64,000 nt of DNA from the NCBI RefSeq assembly GCF_008119665.1, contig NZ_CP043046.1, positions 1,426,001 through 1,490,000 of the forward strand, read 5' to 3'. The position numbers were made by a program, and so were the translations under genes. The notes beneath the pieces were generated by a model. It was given only the letters and a program-made list of their open reading frames with translations, searched no databases and was not told where the DNA came from. The stretch is from Pigmentiphaga aceris (GTDB lineage Bacteria > Pseudomonadota > Gammaproteobacteria > Burkholderiales > Burkholderiaceae_B). The stretch's first letter is position 1. Each line of letters begins with the position of its first letter. Below are positions 1-10,473 of the stretch, piece after piece.

Positions 1-1
1 C

Positions 2-115
2 GAATTGCCGGATTGCATGCTGGTCAGCATTGGCCATCGCAGCACGCTGGATGCGTTTCACGCGGTTTGTCTGCAACTCGACGGGCAGGGCGCGTGGCAT
101 CTGAATCCAAGCTGA
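2..115 (+). CDS. ABC transporter ATP-binding protein, C-terminal fragment
   Basis: Only the last 37 codons lie in the window; the gene starts upstream. The visible residues include SIGHRSTLDAFH followed by a short tail ending in NPS. This resembles the C-terminus of SbmA/YddA-type ABC transporters with fused membrane and ATPase domains, where the conserved switch histidine sits in an S(I/V)GHR motif. The frame is open from base 2 to a TGA at 113-115. The substrate cannot be told from this fragment, and the family call rests on a short motif. Confidence 0.6.
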   Translation, partial: ELPDCMLVSIGHRSTLDAFHAVCLQLDGQGAWHLNPS

Positions 116-274
116 AGCTTCGAAATTAGCGTAAATACTTAATGGTTAACCCGGGTTACTATGCGGTCTCAGCGTCGGTGTTGTGCCCGACTCCTGACCT
201 GTCGAGCTTGTTGCCGCGTTAGACGCCGCGTGATGAGGGGGAGCAGGTCGCCCTTTTAGCATTTGGATTGCGTA

Positions 275-1915
275 ATGTTGTTGAAGAAAACAAGCAAGGT
301 CCTGCTTGGCCTGGCGATGTCGTTCGTCGTGCTTCAGGCACAGGCGGCCGACCCCAAGAAAGTGGATGTGTTGTTGATTGGCGGCGGCATCATGAGTTCG
401 ACGCTGGCCGTGTGGCTCAGCGAACTCGAGCCCGGCTGGTCGATGGAAATGGTCGAACGCCTGGACGGCGTGGCCAAGGAAAGTTCGAACGGTTGGAACA
501 ATGCCGGCACCGGCCACTCGGCATTGGCCGAACTGAACTACACCCCGATGGGCAAGGACGGCAAGGTCGATATCTCGAAGGCCATCGAAATCAACGAGGC
601 GTTCCAGATCTCGCGCCAGTTCTGGTCGTGGCAAGTCAAAAACAACGTGTTGAAGAACCCGCGCTCGTTCATCAACTCCACGCCGCACATGAGCTTCGTG
701 TGGGGTGCCGACAACATTTCCTTCCTGAAGAAGCGTTACGACGCGCTCCAGGCAAGCCCGCTGTTCCGCGGCATGGAATTCTCGGAAGACCACGAGCAGA
801 TCAAGAAGTGGGTTCCGCTGATGATGGAAGGCCGTGATCCGTCGCAGAAGCTTGCGGTCACCTGGTCGCCGATCGGCACCGACGTGAACTTCGGCGAGAT
901 CACCCGCCAGTTCGCCACCCATCTGCAAACGCTGCCGAACTTCAATCTGAAGCTGTCGAGCGAGGTGAAAGACATCTCGCGCAACAAGGATGGCACCTGG
1001 CGCGTCGAATATGAAAACCTGAAAGACGGCACGGTAACGGAGACGGACGCCAAGTTCGTCTTCGTCGGTGCGGGCGGCGGTGCGCTGAAGCTGCTGCAGG
1101 AATCCGGCATTCCCGAAGCGAAGGAATACGGTGCATTCCCGGTCGGTGGCTCCTTCCTCGTGACCGAAAACCCGACGATCGCCATGCAGCACATGGCTAA
1201 GGCTTACGGCATTGCTTCGGTCGGCGCACCCCCGATGTCCGTGCCCCACCTGGACACGCGTGTGCTCGACGGCAAGCGCGTGATCCTGTTCGGACCCTTC
1301 GCGACTTTCTCGACCAAGTTCCTGAAAGAAGGCTCGTACCTCGATCTGCTCAGCAGCACGACCTTCCACAATGTCTGGCCCATGACCAAGGTCGGTATCG
1401 AGCAATACCCGCTGGTCGAATACTTGGCCGGCCAGCTGATGCTGTCGGATGACGACCGCTTCGCCGCCCTGAAAGAGTACTTCCCGCATGCCAAGAAAGA
1501 AGAATGGCGTCTGTGGCAGGCCGGTCAGCGCGTGCAGATCATCAAGCGCGACGAAGAGAAGGGCGGTGTGCTGAAGCTCGGTACCGAAGTCGTGGTGTCG
1601 CAGGACAAGAGCATTGCCGGCTTGCTGGGTGCTTCGCCGGGCGCATCGACGGCCGCGCCGATCATGCTGAGCGTGCTGGAGAAAGTCTTCAAGGACAAGG
1701 TGGCGACGCCTGCCTGGCAAGAGAAGATCCGCCAGATCGTGCCCAGCTACAGCACCAAGCTGAACGATTCGCCCGAGCGCGTTCAGAAAGAGTGGAACTA
1801 CACGGCAGAAGTGCTGCAATTGACCCCGCCGCCGGTGATCGACCTGACCGTGTCGCCGCAAGCCGCGCCGACCGTGCCGGCCGTGCGTACCCCGGCTCAG
1901 GATATGGCGCTGTAA
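275..1915 (+). CDS. mqo: malate:quinone oxidoreductase with N-terminal signal peptide
   Basis: FAD-dependent oxidation of malate to oxaloacetate with electrons passed to quinone, an alternative to NAD malate dehydrogenase. The family signature [11 protein letters not shown] lies near residues 35-45, followed by the conserved [12 protein letters not shown] stretch. At about 546 residues it is somewhat longer than the familiar cytoplasmic enzymes because of residues 1-24: a KK-containing n-region, a hydrophobic core and an AQA|AD cleavage site, which together look like a Sec signal peptide. I chose the ATG at 275 because it starts this peptide; an in-frame TTG at 263 is possible, and neither has a clear Shine-Dalgarno. 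The gene is monocistronic with its own terminator. Confidence 0.93.
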   Translation: MLLKKTSKVLLGLAMSFVVLQAQAADPKKVDVLLIGGGIMSSTLAVWLSELEPGWSMEMVERLDGVAKESSNGWNNAGTGHSALAELNYTPMGKDGKVDISKAIEINEAFQISRQFWSWQVKNNVLKNPRSFINSTPHMSFVWGADNISFLKKRYDALQASPLFRGMEFSEDHEQIKKWVPLMMEGRDPSQKLAVTWSPIGTDVNFGEITRQFATHLQTLPNFNLKLSSEVKDISRNKDGTWRVEYENLKDGTVTETDAKFVFVGAGGGALKLLQESGIPEAKEYGAFPVGGSFLVTENPTIAMQHMAKAYGIASVGAPPMSVPHLDTRVLDGKRVILFGPFATFSTKFLKEGSYLDLLSSTTFHNVWPMTKVGIEQYPLVEYLAGQLMLSDDDRFAALKEYFPHAKKEEWRLWQAGQRVQIIKRDEEKGGVLKLGTEVVVSQDKSIAGLLGASPGASTAAPIMLSVLEKVFKDKVATPAWQEKIRQIVPSYSTKLNDSPERVQKEWNYTAEVLQLTPPPVIDLTVSPQAAPTVPAVRTPAQDMAL

Positions 1916-1958
1916 GGCACTTGCTGGATTGAGCCAGGCATCTGCGTAGTACGCTGAA

Positions 1959-1990
1959 GCCCGTACCGAGTAATCCGGTGCGGGCTTTTT
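1959..1990 (+). terminator. Rho-independent terminator of mqo
   Basis: An inverted repeat GCCCGtACCG / CGGTgCGGGC with a 7-nt loop is followed directly by five T residues, 43 bases after the mqo stop codon. Confidence 0.85.
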
Positions 1991-2089
1991 AATGTGCTGG
2001 GATTTTGCTTGATGCGCAGTGCTGCTGGATGGCCGATCAGCCTGAGCATCGATACGGGTGAGCTTGAATATGCAGTCCGACAGCCAAAG

Positions 2090-2121
2090 AAAAAGGGCGG
2101 CTCGTGTTCGAGTCGCCCTTT
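2090..2121 (-). terminator. terminator downstream of tmRNA
   Basis: A hairpin of AAAAGGGCG-type stem with an interrupted CTCG/CGAG extension lies about 26 bases beyond the tmRNA 3' end. On the minus strand it is followed by CTTTTTCTTT. It could also work weakly on the plus strand. Confidence 0.7.
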
Positions 2122-2146
2122 TCATTTTTGCTATCTCTTGCGATTC

Positions 2147-2565
2147 TGGTGGAGCCGGGGGGAATTGAACCCCCGTCCGCAAGCCCTCAACAGGCAGTTC
2201 TACATGTGTAGTCGATTTATTTTAATTTAACCCTGCACTTAGCCAACCGACAGGCCGGTGCAAAGCGATTCACGTAGTTTAAACGTACACCGTGTGACCC
2301 CAGTGGACGCCGATTCCTTGTGAATGTCACTGCTGCGGTTCAAGATGACACCCGTCGAGGTTAGTCTTCGAATGAAATCCTTAGAAGAGTTGCCCCTTCT
2401 CCGCCTGGTCCAAGGACAAACCAGTGCAGCGGCTCACCGCTTAAGCGGCGAGAGCGAAACGCTCGTCGTTGGCGTTTATTTGCGTTTCCAGTGGTTTTAC
2501 GAGCGTACTGGTGCTCGACATGCCCTGCGCTGAATCTTGACTCACGTCGAATCCGGATCGGCCCC
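2147..2565 (-). ncRNA. ssrA: transfer-messenger RNA (tmRNA)
   Basis: tmRNA rescues stalled ribosomes together with SmpB. On the minus strand the RNA begins GGGGCCGATCCGGATTCGAC and ends with a TTCAATTCC T-loop and an encoded ACCA, so both halves of the tRNA-like domain are visible. The tag reading frame at 2473-2441 encodes ANDERFALAA followed by TAA, the tag I associate with Bordetella/Alcaligenes-type bacteria. The length of about 419 bases is normal. It starts 16 bases after the gph stop codon; a TAAACT -10-like element (2574-2579) sits at the right distance, but the -35 is poor, so part of the RNA may come from read-through of ubiG-gph. Confidence 0.96.
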
Positions 2566-2581
2566 AGACGTTCAGTTTACG

Positions 2582-3244
2582 CTATTTGGCGTTCGCGCGC
2601 AGGCTCTGCAAAGCAGGCCAGATCTGATGTGCACTGGCCACCGTCGCGTCTGCCTTCCATTCATCCACCGGCTCGCCATCTCCGATGTAGCCGTAGGACA
2701 CGGCAACCGTCGGCATGCCGGCGGCGCGTCCTGCCTGGATGTCACGCAGGTCGTCGCCGACGTAGATGCAATCTTCGGGTGCGACCCCTGCCGTGCGGGC
2801 AGCGTGCAACAAGGGTTCGGGGTGGGGTTTGCTGTGTGCCGTGGTGTCACCGCATACCAGCACGGTGCACTGGGGATTCAGGCCCAGGTACTCCACCAGC
2901 GGCGCGGCCAGCAGGGTCATCTTGTTGGTGACGATGCCCCAGCGCAGACCGGCGTCGGTGATCTGTTCCAACAGGGCGGGCACACCGTCGAACAGCGTGG
3001 TGTGCACCGTCATTGCTGCTTCGTAGTCGGACAGGAACTTGATGCGCGCCGCCGGGTATTCCGGGTGCTCGGGTGTCATGTCCAAGGCAACGCGCAGCAG
3101 TCCGCGTGCACCTTGCGAGGCCATTGGACGCAATTGTTCGTAGGGCAGAGGGGGCAGCCCGCGATCGGTGCGCTGCTTGTTGGCAGCAGCGGCCAGGTCG
3201 GGGGCTGTATCCGCCAGCGTGCCATCGAAGTCGAACAGGATCAT
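2582..3244 (-). CDS. gph: phosphoglycolate phosphatase, HAD family
   Basis: Dephosphorylates 2-phosphoglycolate, a by-product of oxygenation and DNA repair. The 220-residue protein has HAD motif [10 protein letters not shown] (nucleophile Asp5, general acid Asp7), a helical cap, and the acidic motif [16 protein letters not shown] towards the C-terminus, in line with the Gph branch. The ATG overlaps the ubiG stop by 4 bases, so the two are translationally coupled. The same ubiG-gph pairing occurs in many betaproteobacteria. Other small phosphosugar phosphatases of this subfamily cannot be excluded from sequence alone. Confidence 0.9.
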   Translation of the reverse strand: MILFDFDGTLADTAPDLAAAANKQRTDRGLPPLPYEQLRPMASQGARGLLRVALDMTPEHPEYPAARIKFLSDYEAAMTVHTTLFDGVPALLEQITDAGLRWGIVTNKMTLLAAPLVEYLGLNPQCTVLVCGDTTAHSKPHPEPLLHAARTAGVAPEDCIYVGDDLRDIQAGRAAGMPTVAVSYGYIGDGEPVDEWKADATVASAHQIWPALQSLRANAK

Positions 3245-3975
3245 TTGGCCACTCGCTCGGTTGCCATCAGGTAATTCACGCTGGTGTCGCCGCTCAGTTT
3301 GTAGACGTCACTGAAGGGGTTGTATTCCAAGCCCTTGATGGCGGTGATCTCCAGCCCGACCTGGCGCGCCGCACCGCCAAGCTCGCTGGGTTTCAGGAAT
3401 TTGGCGTAGCTGTGTGTGCCACGCGGCAGCAGATTAAGTACGTATTCCGCACCGACGATCGCAAACGCAAAGGACTTCAGGTTGCGATTCAGTGTCGAGA
3501 AAAACACCTTTCCACCGGGACGAACAAGCCGTGCGCACGATTCGATGATGGAAGCCGGGTCGGGCACGTGTTCCAGCATTTCCATGCAGACCACGATGTC
3601 GTAGGTTTCTGGTTCAGCTTGCGCGAGTGCTTCTGCAGCGATGTGGCGGTAATCGACCTTGATGCCGCTTTCCAGGCTGTGAAGCCGCGCAACCTTCAGG
3701 GATTTTTCCGCCAGGTCGATGCCGGTGACGGTGGCGCCGCGCGCTGCCATGCTTTCCGCAAGAATGCCGCCGCCGCAGCCGATATCCAGGATGCGTTTAC
3801 CGGAAAGACCGCCAGCCAGGCCTTCGATCCAATCCAGTCGCAGCGGATTGATGGCGTGCAGGGGTTTGAATTCGCTGTTGGGGTCCCACCAGCGAGCCGC
3901 GAGCGCGCTGAACTTGGCCAGTTCGGCTTCGTCGGCGTTTTGGTGTTGGGTAGTGGATGTCGCGGTGGCGTTCAT
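3241..3975 (-). CDS. ubiG: ubiquinone biosynthesis O-methyltransferase
   Basis: SAM-dependent O-methylation at two steps of ubiquinone synthesis. The 244-residue protein carries the Rossmann SAM motif [12 protein letters not shown] near residues 63-74 and the UbiG-typical ARWWDP stretch near residue 28. A second conserved segment, EMLEHVPDP, follows at about residue 132. The start ATG is the first in frame and gives the family length. It lies upstream of gph with a 4-base overlap, and there is an intergenic gap with a strong terminator between it and ompA. Confidence 0.95.
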   Translation of the reverse strand: MNATATSTTQHQNADEAELAKFSALAARWWDPNSEFKPLHAINPLRLDWIEGLAGGLSGKRILDIGCGGGILAESMAARGATVTGIDLAEKSLKVARLHSLESGIKVDYRHIAAEALAQAEPETYDIVVCMEMLEHVPDPASIIESCARLVRPGGKVFFSTLNRNLKSFAFAIVGAEYVLNLLPRGTHSYAKFLKPSELGGAARQVGLEITAIKGLEYNPFSDVYKLSGDTSVNYLMATERVAK

Positions 3976-4022
3976 GGTCAGCCCCGATCTGGAAAGAATG
4001 TCTGCAATCCAGTATTTTGCCC

Positions 4023-4058
4023 AAAAAAAATGGGGGAGGCCGAAGCCTCCCCCATTTC
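4023..4058 (-). terminator. terminator of ompA
   Basis: A strong hairpin, AAATGGGGGAGGC / GCCTCCCCCATTT with a CGAA loop, is followed on the minus strand by eight T residues. A smaller hairpin around 4073-4091 (AGGACC/GGTCCT) precedes it. Confidence 0.88.
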
Positions 4059-4101
4059 TTCATCGCATTTTCAGGACCGCGTGGGGTCCTGAGTCATCGA
4101 T

Positions 4102-4746
4102 TTAGCGGCCGCGAGTGCCAACCACTTCGATTTCAACGCGACGGTTCTTAGCACGACCTGCTGCGCTACGGTTGTCAGCGATAGGCTGCTTTTCGCCCTT
4201 GCCTTCAGTGTAGACGCGGTTCGATTCAATGCCCTTGCTCACCAGATAGGCCTTGACGGCTTCAGCACGGCGAACCGACAGACGCTGGTTGTATGCGTCC
4301 GTACCGATCGAGTCGGTGTGACCGACGGCGATGACGACTTCCAGGTTGATGCTGCGAACCTTGGAGGCCAGATCGTCCAGCTTGACCTTGGCTTCGGGCT
4401 TCAGAACCGACTTGTCGAAGTCGAAGAATGCGTCAGCGGCGTAGGTCACCTTCTCGCTGACCGGCACCGGAGCGACCGGGCGGGCAGGTGCGGGAGCCGG
4501 AGCCGGTGCGGGTGCCGGAGCAACTGCGACCGGAGCCGGGGCACCACATTCCACACCAGCGGCGGTAGCCGGGGTCCAGAAGGCATTGCGCCAGCAGTGT
4601 TCGTTGGTACCGTTCTTCCAGGTCAGCCCGTACGGGTTTTGCCAGTTGTCGATAGTCTTGGTAGCTTGGGCAGCAGCAACGCCAGAGGCCGTAATGGCAG
4701 CGAAGGCGAGGGCCAGAGAGATCCCAACTTTGGAGCGATTGTTCAT
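4102..4746 (-). CDS. ompA: OmpA-family outer-membrane/periplasmic protein
   Basis: The 214-residue protein has a Sec signal peptide (about residues 1-26, ending in VAAAQA), a short cysteine-containing segment, and an Ala-Pro linker of repeated AP pairs at about residues 75-95. A C-terminal OmpA domain follows (FFDFDKS, GHTDSIGTDAYNQRLS, GRAKNRRVEIE), which binds peptidoglycan. There is no room for the eight-stranded beta-barrel of E. coli OmpA, so this is the short form seen in Burkholderiales, tethering cell wall rather than forming a pore. A good SD (AGGAGAA) precedes the ATG. It is monocistronic. Confidence 0.92.
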   Translation of the reverse strand: MNNRSKVGISLALAFAAITASGVAAAQATKTIDNWQNPYGLTWKNGTNEHCWRNAFWTPATAAGVECGAPAPVAVAPAPAPAPAPAPARPVAPVPVSEKVTYAADAFFDFDKSVLKPEAKVKLDDLASKVRSINLEVVIAVGHTDSIGTDAYNQRLSVRRAEAVKAYLVSKGIESNRVYTEGKGEKQPIADNRSAAGRAKNRRVEIEVVGTRGR

Positions 4747-4819
4747 GGTTCTCCTCTTGAATCCTAGATGAAACTCGCAGCGAACCCCCGCCGCAACTTT
4801 TAGTCTGAACGTGGCCCAA

Positions 4820-4848
4820 AGTATAGCATCGGGACCTCGTTCTAAAAG
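4820..4848 (-). promoter_or_regulatory. probable ompA promoter
   Basis: On the minus strand a TATACT -10 hexamer (4825-4820) lies about 75 bases upstream of the ompA ATG. The -35 is weak (TTTTAG-like, 16-17 bases upstream). Confidence 0.45.
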
Positions 4849-5407
4849 AGTGTGCCCCCGGGGAGTTCACTTGAGAAAGGGCATTGATATTCTGCGCCGC
4901 CACCCGCAAAGCGGGAATACACCGAAGGATTCCAAATGCTTCAGCCTCCCAAAATAGGTGGCTTGCATGTGGCTTTTGCGCAACGTTGTGGCCAGTTTGG
5001 GCGTCCGAACCCGGTTTCGCCGTGTGCTGGCACCTTCCAGCGGACCGGTTCCCTTTGCGGGTTATTGGTTCGGCCCATGAGCGGCATCCAGCAATGGATG
5101 TGCCTGAACGACTCTCGGTGATCAGCATACCTGCCGACGAGGTCGCTGGCGAGTATCTATGTGCAGCAGATGGATGGCAAGGCGGCTTGGCTGTGGTTCG
5201 CAAGGCGTGGGTGGTAAACTGGATAGCTTGGCCCGCGTTGTCACTTTGCCACTGTTTGGATGCCCTTTGGTTCACGATGAACCTTTTGGTGCGTCGGCAG
5301 GCAAGCTGACGGAACGAGGCCGGAAGGCCTTCAGCGCATATCAAGACCGTCAGGGCTTGAATGTCTGGGCTTGAGACGACCCTTTTTCATTCTTGCGATA
5401 CGTGCCC
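4849..5407. other. non-coding region between ompA and gyrA
   Basis: About 560 bases hold no convincing gene. Open frames here have no family resemblance, good start sites or operon context. The ompA promoter lies at one side and the gyrA promoter must lie within this stretch, but I could not pick a good -35/-10 pair for gyrA. Confidence 0.5.
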
Positions 5408-8092
5408 ATGGATTCCTTTGCCAAGGAAACAATACCGATCTCTCTAGAAGAGGAGATGCGTCGAAGCTATCTCGATTACGCCATGAGCGTGATCGTGGGC
5501 CGCGCGCTTCCCGATGTGAGAGATGGATTGAAGCCGGTTCACCGTCGTGTGCTGTTTGCGATGCACGAGCTGAACAACGACTGGAACCGCGCCTATAAGA
5601 AGTCCGCGCGTATCGTCGGGGACGTAATCGGTAAATATCACCCGCACGGCGATCAGTCGGTCTACGACACGATCGTTCGTATGGCGCAGCCGTTCTCGCT
5701 GCGTTACCTGCTGGTCGATGGCCAGGGTAACTTCGGCTCGGTCGACGGCGACGGTGCCGCAGCAATGCGCTACACCGAAGTGCGTCTGTCCAAGCTCGCG
5801 CACGAGCTGCTGGCCGACATCGATCAGGAAACGGTCGACTTCGGGCCCAACTACGACGGCAGCGAGCAGGAACCGCTGTTGCTGCCTTCGCGTCTGCCGA
5901 ATCTGCTCGTCAATGGCAGTTCCGGCATTGCCGTGGGCATGGCCACCAACATTCCGCCGCACAATCTGGCGGAAGTGGTCGATGGCTGCCTGTTTGCGCT
6001 GCGCAACCCGGGTTGCACGGTCGATGAGCTGATTGAAATCATTCCAGCGCCCGACTTCCCCACCGGCGGCATCATCTACGGCATTTCCGGCGTGCGTGAA
6101 GGCTACCGCACTGGTCGTGGCCGGGTGGTCATGCGTGCGAAGACCCACTTCGAAGACATGGAGAAGGGCCGCCAGCAGATCATCGTCGACGAAATTCCGT
6201 ACCAGGTGAACAAGCGCACGCTGCTCGAGCGCATTGCCGAACTGGTCAACGAGAAGAAAGTCGAGGGCATTTCCGACATTCGCGATGAGTCCGACAAGGA
6301 CGGCATGCGCGTCGTGATCGAGTTGAAGCGGGGCGAAGTGCCGGAAGTCGTGCTCAACAATCTGTACAAGAACACGCAGCTGCAAGACACCTTCGGGATG
6401 AATCTGGTGGCGCTGGTCGAAGGCCAGCCGCGCCTGCTCAACCTGAAGCAGATGGTCGAGTACTTCCTGTCGCATCGCCGCGAAGTGGTCACGCGTCGCA
6501 CGGTGTTCCAGCTGCGCAAGGCGCGCGAGCGCGGTCACGTGCTGGAAGGCCTGGCGGTTGCGCTGGCCAATATCGATGACTTCATCGCGATCATCAAGGC
6601 TGCGCCCACGCCGCCGATCGCGCGTCAGGACTTGATGGCCAAGACCTGGGACTCGGAGCTGGTGCGCGAGATGTTGACGCGTGCGCAAGGCGAGACCCAA
6701 GGCGGCTTGGCTGCCTATCGTCCGGAAACCCTGGGCGTGGAATTCGGCATGCAGGCCGACGGCCTGTATCGCCTGAGCGAGACGCAGGCTCAGGAAATCC
6801 TGAACATGCGCCTGCAGCGCCTGACGGGTCTTGAGCAAGACAAGATCGTCAACGAGTACAAGGAAGTGATGGCCACCATCGCCGACTTGCTCGACATCCT
6901 GGCGCGCCCCGAGCGCGTCACGATCATCATTGGCGAAGAGCTGACCGCCATCAAGGCTGAATTCTCGACCAATGCGAAAGACGTTCGCCGTTCGCACATC
7001 GAGAACAACGCCTACGAGCTGGATACCGAAGACCTGATCACCCCGACCGACATGGTGGTGACCTTGTCGCACACGGGCTACATCAAGAGCCAGCCGCTGT
7101 CGGAGTACCGCGCGCAGCGTCGTGGCGGTCGTGGCAAGCAAGCCACTGCCATGAAGGACGACGACTGGATCGACCAGTTGTTCATCGCGAACACCCACGA
7201 ACACATCCTGTGCTTCAGCGACCGTGGTCGCGTGTACTGGTTGAAGGTCTGGGAAGTGCCGCAGGGCACGCGCAATTCGCGTGGCCGTCCGATCGTGAAC
7301 ATGTTCCCGCTGATCGAAGGCGAGAAAATCACCGTCGTGCTGCCGGTCAAAGCATTCAGCGAAGACCACTACGTGTTCATGTCGACCGCCAAGGGCACAG
7401 TCAAGAAGACGCCGTTGTCGGACTTCTCGAACCCGCGCAAGGCCGGCATCATCGCGGTTGACCTCGATGAGGGCGACTACCTGATCGGTGCGTCGCTGAC
7501 CGACGGCAAGCATGACGTGATGTTGTTCTCGGACAGCGGCAAGGCTGTGCGTTTCGACGAAAACGACGTGCGTCCGATGGGCCGTACGGCACGCGGCGTG
7601 CGCGGCATGGCGCTGGAAGAAGGCCAGTCGGTGATTTCGATGCTGGTCGCTGCCGATGAAACCCTGAGTGTGCTGACCGCCACCCAGAACGGCTACGGCA
7701 AGCGTACGCCGATCACGGAATACACCCGCCACGGCCGTGGCACCAAGGGCATGATCGCCATCCAGACCTCCGAGCGTAATGGCAAGGTGGTGGGCGCTGT
7801 GCTGGTCACGCCGTCCGACGAGATCATGCTGATCACGACGGCTGCTGTGCTGGTGCGTACCCGTGTCAGCGAGATCCGCGAAATGGGTCGTGCGACCCAG
7901 GGCGTGACGCTGATCAGCGTGGATGACGGCAGCCGCCTGTCGGGCATTCAGCGTGTGGCGGAATCGGATACCGATGAGCTTGACGAGGCAGGCACCGAGA
8001 CTGGTGCAGCAGCGTCGGACGCCCCGACTTCCGAGAACACTGGCGCAGACAAAGACGCTGCTGCCGACACCACGCCGGATACGGACGCCTGA
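5408..8092 (+). CDS. gyrA: DNA gyrase subunit A
   Basis: The cleavage-religation subunit of DNA gyrase, acting with GyrB to introduce negative supercoils. Of its 894 residues, the catalytic Tyr122 is in the RYTE motif, the quinolone-determining region reads [10 protein letters not shown] (Gln83 and Asp87 in E. coli numbering), and the GyrA-box QRRGGRG at residues 570-576 identifies gyrase rather than ParC. The C-terminal beta-pinwheel is followed by an acidic, Ala/Thr-rich tail. I chose the ATG at 5408 (MDSFAKETI), which matches the family; an in-frame TTG lies upstream. The gene leads the serC-pheA-tyrA-aroA block. Confidence 0.97.
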   Translation: MDSFAKETIPISLEEEMRRSYLDYAMSVIVGRALPDVRDGLKPVHRRVLFAMHELNNDWNRAYKKSARIVGDVIGKYHPHGDQSVYDTIVRMAQPFSLRYLLVDGQGNFGSVDGDGAAAMRYTEVRLSKLAHELLADIDQETVDFGPNYDGSEQEPLLLPSRLPNLLVNGSSGIAVGMATNIPPHNLAEVVDGCLFALRNPGCTVDELIEIIPAPDFPTGGIIYGISGVREGYRTGRGRVVMRAKTHFEDMEKGRQQIIVDEIPYQVNKRTLLERIAELVNEKKVEGISDIRDESDKDGMRVVIELKRGEVPEVVLNNLYKNTQLQDTFGMNLVALVEGQPRLLNLKQMVEYFLSHRREVVTRRTVFQLRKARERGHVLEGLAVALANIDDFIAIIKAAPTPPIARQDLMAKTWDSELVREMLTRAQGETQGGLAAYRPETLGVEFGMQADGLYRLSETQAQEILNMRLQRLTGLEQDKIVNEYKEVMATIADLLDILARPERVTIIIGEELTAIKAEFSTNAKDVRRSHIENNAYELDTEDLITPTDMVVTLSHTGYIKSQPLSEYRAQRRGGRGKQATAMKDDDWIDQLFIANTHEHILCFSDRGRVYWLKVWEVPQGTRNSRGRPIVNMFPLIEGEKITVVLPVKAFSEDHYVFMSTAKGTVKKTPLSDFSNPRKAGIIAVDLDEGDYLIGASLTDGKHDVMLFSDSGKAVRFDENDVRPMGRTARGVRGMALEEGQSVISMLVAADETLSVLTATQNGYGKRTPITEYTRHGRGTKGMIAIQTSERNGKVVGAVLVTPSDEIMLITTAAVLVRTRVSEIREMGRATQGVTLISVDDGSRLSGIQRVAESDTDELDEAGTETGAAASDAPTSENTGADKDAAADTTPDTDA

Positions 8093-8140
8093 CAGGAACT
8101 GCCAGCGCGAACTACCAACGCGCAAGACGCTACGCCGACC

Positions 8141-8177
8141 ACCGGTCTCTGCCACATGGTTTGTCGCAGAGACCGGT
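8141..8177. repeat. perfect 12-bp hairpin between gyrA and serC
   Basis: ACCGGTCTCTGC pairs perfectly with GCAGAGACCGGT across a 13-base loop. There is no T-tract after it on either strand, so it is not a standard terminator. It lies in the 120-base gap between gyrA and serC and may adjust transcript stability or partial termination. Confidence 0.6.
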
Positions 8178-8212
8178 CGAAACAACCAGATTTCGATACT
8201 CAGCTGACCACG

Positions 8213-9343
8213 ATGACCCGTCCTTTCAATTTCTCCGCCGGTCCGGCGGTGTTGCCTGATACCGTGCTGGCGCAGGCTGCCTCCGAGATGCTCGACTGGC
8301 ATGGCTCTGGCATGTCGGTGATGGAAATGAGCCATCGCGGCAAGCATTTCACCCAGATCTGCGACGAAGCCGAAGCCGATCTGCGCGAGTTGATGAAGGT
8401 GCCGGCCGATTACGCCGTGCTGTTCATGCAAGGTGGCGGGCTGGCTGAAAACGCCATCGTGCCGATGAACCTGATCGCGACCAAGCCTTCGCAAGAGGCC
8501 GATTTCCTGATCACCGGTTCGTGGTCCAGCAAGTCCTTCAAGGAAGCGCAGCGTTACGGTGATATCAAGGTTGCGGCCACCAGTGCAGACGCTGCGCGCA
8601 TTGGCGATCGTGACCAGGCTGCGTTCACCTATGTGCCGGATGCATCGACCTGGAAAGTTCGCCCCGATGCGAGCTATCTGCATCTGTGCAGCAACGAAAC
8701 CATCGATGGCGTGGAGTTCCTGGACTGGCCCGATCTGGCTGCGCTGGGTGCGCCTGATGTGCCGCTGGTCGTGGATGCGTCTTCGCATATTCTGTCGCGC
8801 CCCATCGACATCAATCGTGTGGGCGTGCTGTTTGGCGGTGCGCAGAAAAACATCGGCCCGGCCGGTCTGACCATCGTGATCGCGCGCCGTGACCTGCTGG
8901 GCAAGGCCTTGCCGGTTTGCCCGTCTGCGTTCGACTACAGCATCGTCGACAAGAACGACTCGCGCTACAACACGCCGCCGACGTATTCGATCTACATCGC
9001 CGGCTTGGTGTTCAAGTGGCTGAAGGCCCAGGGTGGCGTCGAGGGCATCGAGGCGGCCAATCGTGCCAAGGCCGACCTGCTTTACGGTTACCTGGATGCC
9101 AGCGCCTTCTATCGCAACGCCGTGCACCCGGCTGTGCGCTCGCGCATGAACGTGCCGTTCTATCTGAACAACGATGCGCTGAACGCAGATTTCCTGAAAG
9201 GCGCGGACGAAGCTGGTCTGCTGCAGTTGAAGGGCCACAAGAGCGTGGGCGGCATGCGCGCCTCGATCTATAACGCCATGCCGCTGGCGGGCGTACAGGC
9301 CCTGGTCGATTATCTCAAGCACTTCGAGCAACGCCATGGATGA
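8213..9343 (+). CDS. serC: phosphoserine aminotransferase
   Basis: A PLP enzyme converting 3-phosphohydroxypyruvate to phosphoserine; it also acts in pyridoxine synthesis. The 376-residue protein opens with [13 protein letters not shown], typical of SerC, and has the PLP-lysine segment [12 protein letters not shown] near residue 200. The start ATG at 8213 gives the family N-terminus; the open frame extends upstream through the hairpin, but that part does not resemble SerC. It overlaps pheA by 8 bases. The serC-pheA-tyrA-aroA-cmk-rpsA arrangement is a known conserved supraoperon of proteobacteria. Confidence 0.97.
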   Translation: MTRPFNFSAGPAVLPDTVLAQAASEMLDWHGSGMSVMEMSHRGKHFTQICDEAEADLRELMKVPADYAVLFMQGGGLAENAIVPMNLIATKPSQEADFLITGSWSSKSFKEAQRYGDIKVAATSADAARIGDRDQAAFTYVPDASTWKVRPDASYLHLCSNETIDGVEFLDWPDLAALGAPDVPLVVDASSHILSRPIDINRVGVLFGGAQKNIGPAGLTIVIARRDLLGKALPVCPSAFDYSIVDKNDSRYNTPPTYSIYIAGLVFKWLKAQGGVEGIEAANRAKADLLYGYLDASAFYRNAVHPAVRSRMNVPFYLNNDALNADFLKGADEAGLLQLKGHKSVGGMRASIYNAMPLAGVQALVDYLKHFEQRHG

Positions 9344-10415
9344 AGCACTTCTGAAGCAGCTGCAGCCGCTGCGTGAACGCATCGACGCCATCGACGTCGA
9401 GATTCTTGGCTTGCTGAACGAGCGTGCACGCACCGCGCAGCATGTTGGCGAGATCAAGAAAGATGTGAATGGCCCGGTGCTGCGTCCCGAACGCGAAGCG
9501 CAGGTGATTCGTCGTCTGCAGCAGCACAACCCTGGTCCCTTGCCCGCGCTGGCGGTGTCGGCGATCTGGACCGAAGTGATGTCGGCCTGCCGCTGCCTGG
9601 AAAAGCAGGGCTCGGTCGCCTACCTGGGGCCGCAAGGCACGTTCTCGGAACACGCTGCGTTCTCGCACTTTGGTCAGTCGGTGCAAGGCATTCCTTGCGC
9701 GTCGATTGACGAGGTGTTCCGTGCGGTCGAGGCCGGTCGTGCCGACTTCGGCATGGTCCCTGCCGAGAATTCCACGGAAGGTGCGGTCAGCCGCACGCTT
9801 GACCTGTTGCTGACCACCTCGGTACGCATCATTGGCGAGCGTGCCATGCCCATTCGCCATCATCTGCTGACGTCCAGCGGCACGCTTGACGGCGTGACCA
9901 GTGTGCGTGCGCATCCGCAGGCATTGGCTCAGTGCCAGGACTGGCTGACGCAGAATCACCCGCACCTGGCGCGTGAATCGGTTGCCAGCAACGCCGAGGC
10001 CGCGCGCCAGGCGTCGATCGACCCGACCATTGCTGCGATTGCCGGTGAGCCGGCCGCGCTGATGTGGCAACTGCAATCGGTGGCTGCCGACATTCAGGAC
10101 GACCCGCACAACCGCACGCGTTTCTACGCGATCGGTCGTCTGGAAACCTGGCCGTCGGGTTCGGACAAGACCAGCATGATTCTGGCGGTGCCGAATCGTG
10201 CGGGCGCGGTCTATCAGATGCTGGCGCCGCTGGCTGAAAACGGCGTGTCGATGACCCGCTTCGAGTCGCGTCCGGCACGCACTGCCGAATGGGAGTATTT
10301 CTTCTACGTGGACATCGAAGGGCACCAGTTGGCACCGCAGGTGGCAAGCGCGCTGGCTGCGCTGAAATCGCAGGCGGCATTCTTCAAGGTGCTTGGCTCG
10401 TACCCGGCCGCATGA
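9336..10415 (+). CDS. pheA: bifunctional chorismate mutase/prephenate dehydratase
   Basis: Converts chorismate to prephenate and then to phenylpyruvate for phenylalanine synthesis. The AroQ chorismate mutase domain is at about residues 1-85 ([14 protein letters not shown]). The prephenate dehydratase domain runs from about 92 ([12 protein letters not shown]) to 270. An ACT domain with the phenylalanine-binding ESRP motif completes the 359 residues, implying feedback control by phenylalanine. The start overlaps the end of serC by 8 bases, which suggests translational coupling. Confidence 0.97.
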   Translation: MDEALLKQLQPLRERIDAIDVEILGLLNERARTAQHVGEIKKDVNGPVLRPEREAQVIRRLQQHNPGPLPALAVSAIWTEVMSACRCLEKQGSVAYLGPQGTFSEHAAFSHFGQSVQGIPCASIDEVFRAVEAGRADFGMVPAENSTEGAVSRTLDLLLTTSVRIIGERAMPIRHHLLTSSGTLDGVTSVRAHPQALAQCQDWLTQNHPHLARESVASNAEAARQASIDPTIAAIAGEPAALMWQLQSVAADIQDDPHNRTRFYAIGRLETWPSGSDKTSMILAVPNRAGAVYQMLAPLAENGVSMTRFESRPARTAEWEYFFYVDIEGHQLAPQVASALAALKSQAAFFKVLGSYPAA

Positions 10416-10473
10416 TTGCACGCTGCGGGTTCAGCACCATCAGCAAGTCGACGCTCGGCCAGGGATGCACGCC

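Noticed and set aside
146..2182. Antisense open frame opposite mqo
   Set aside because: Same explanation; it runs through the mqo gene and its terminator and shows no family likeness.
2324..2533. Small open frames across the tmRNA gene
   Set aside because: They overlap the structured RNA, whose ends and tag frame are clear.
4884..5309. Open frame of 141 codons between ompA and gyrA
   Set aside because: No good ribosome-binding site, no domain, cysteine/tryptophan-rich composition typical of non-coding translation; treated as intergenic.
5444..9529. Very long antisense open frame opposite gyrA and serC
   Set aside because: Long antisense frames are common opposite high-GC genes with biased third positions. 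The protein has no recognisable domain and covers two well-defined genes.
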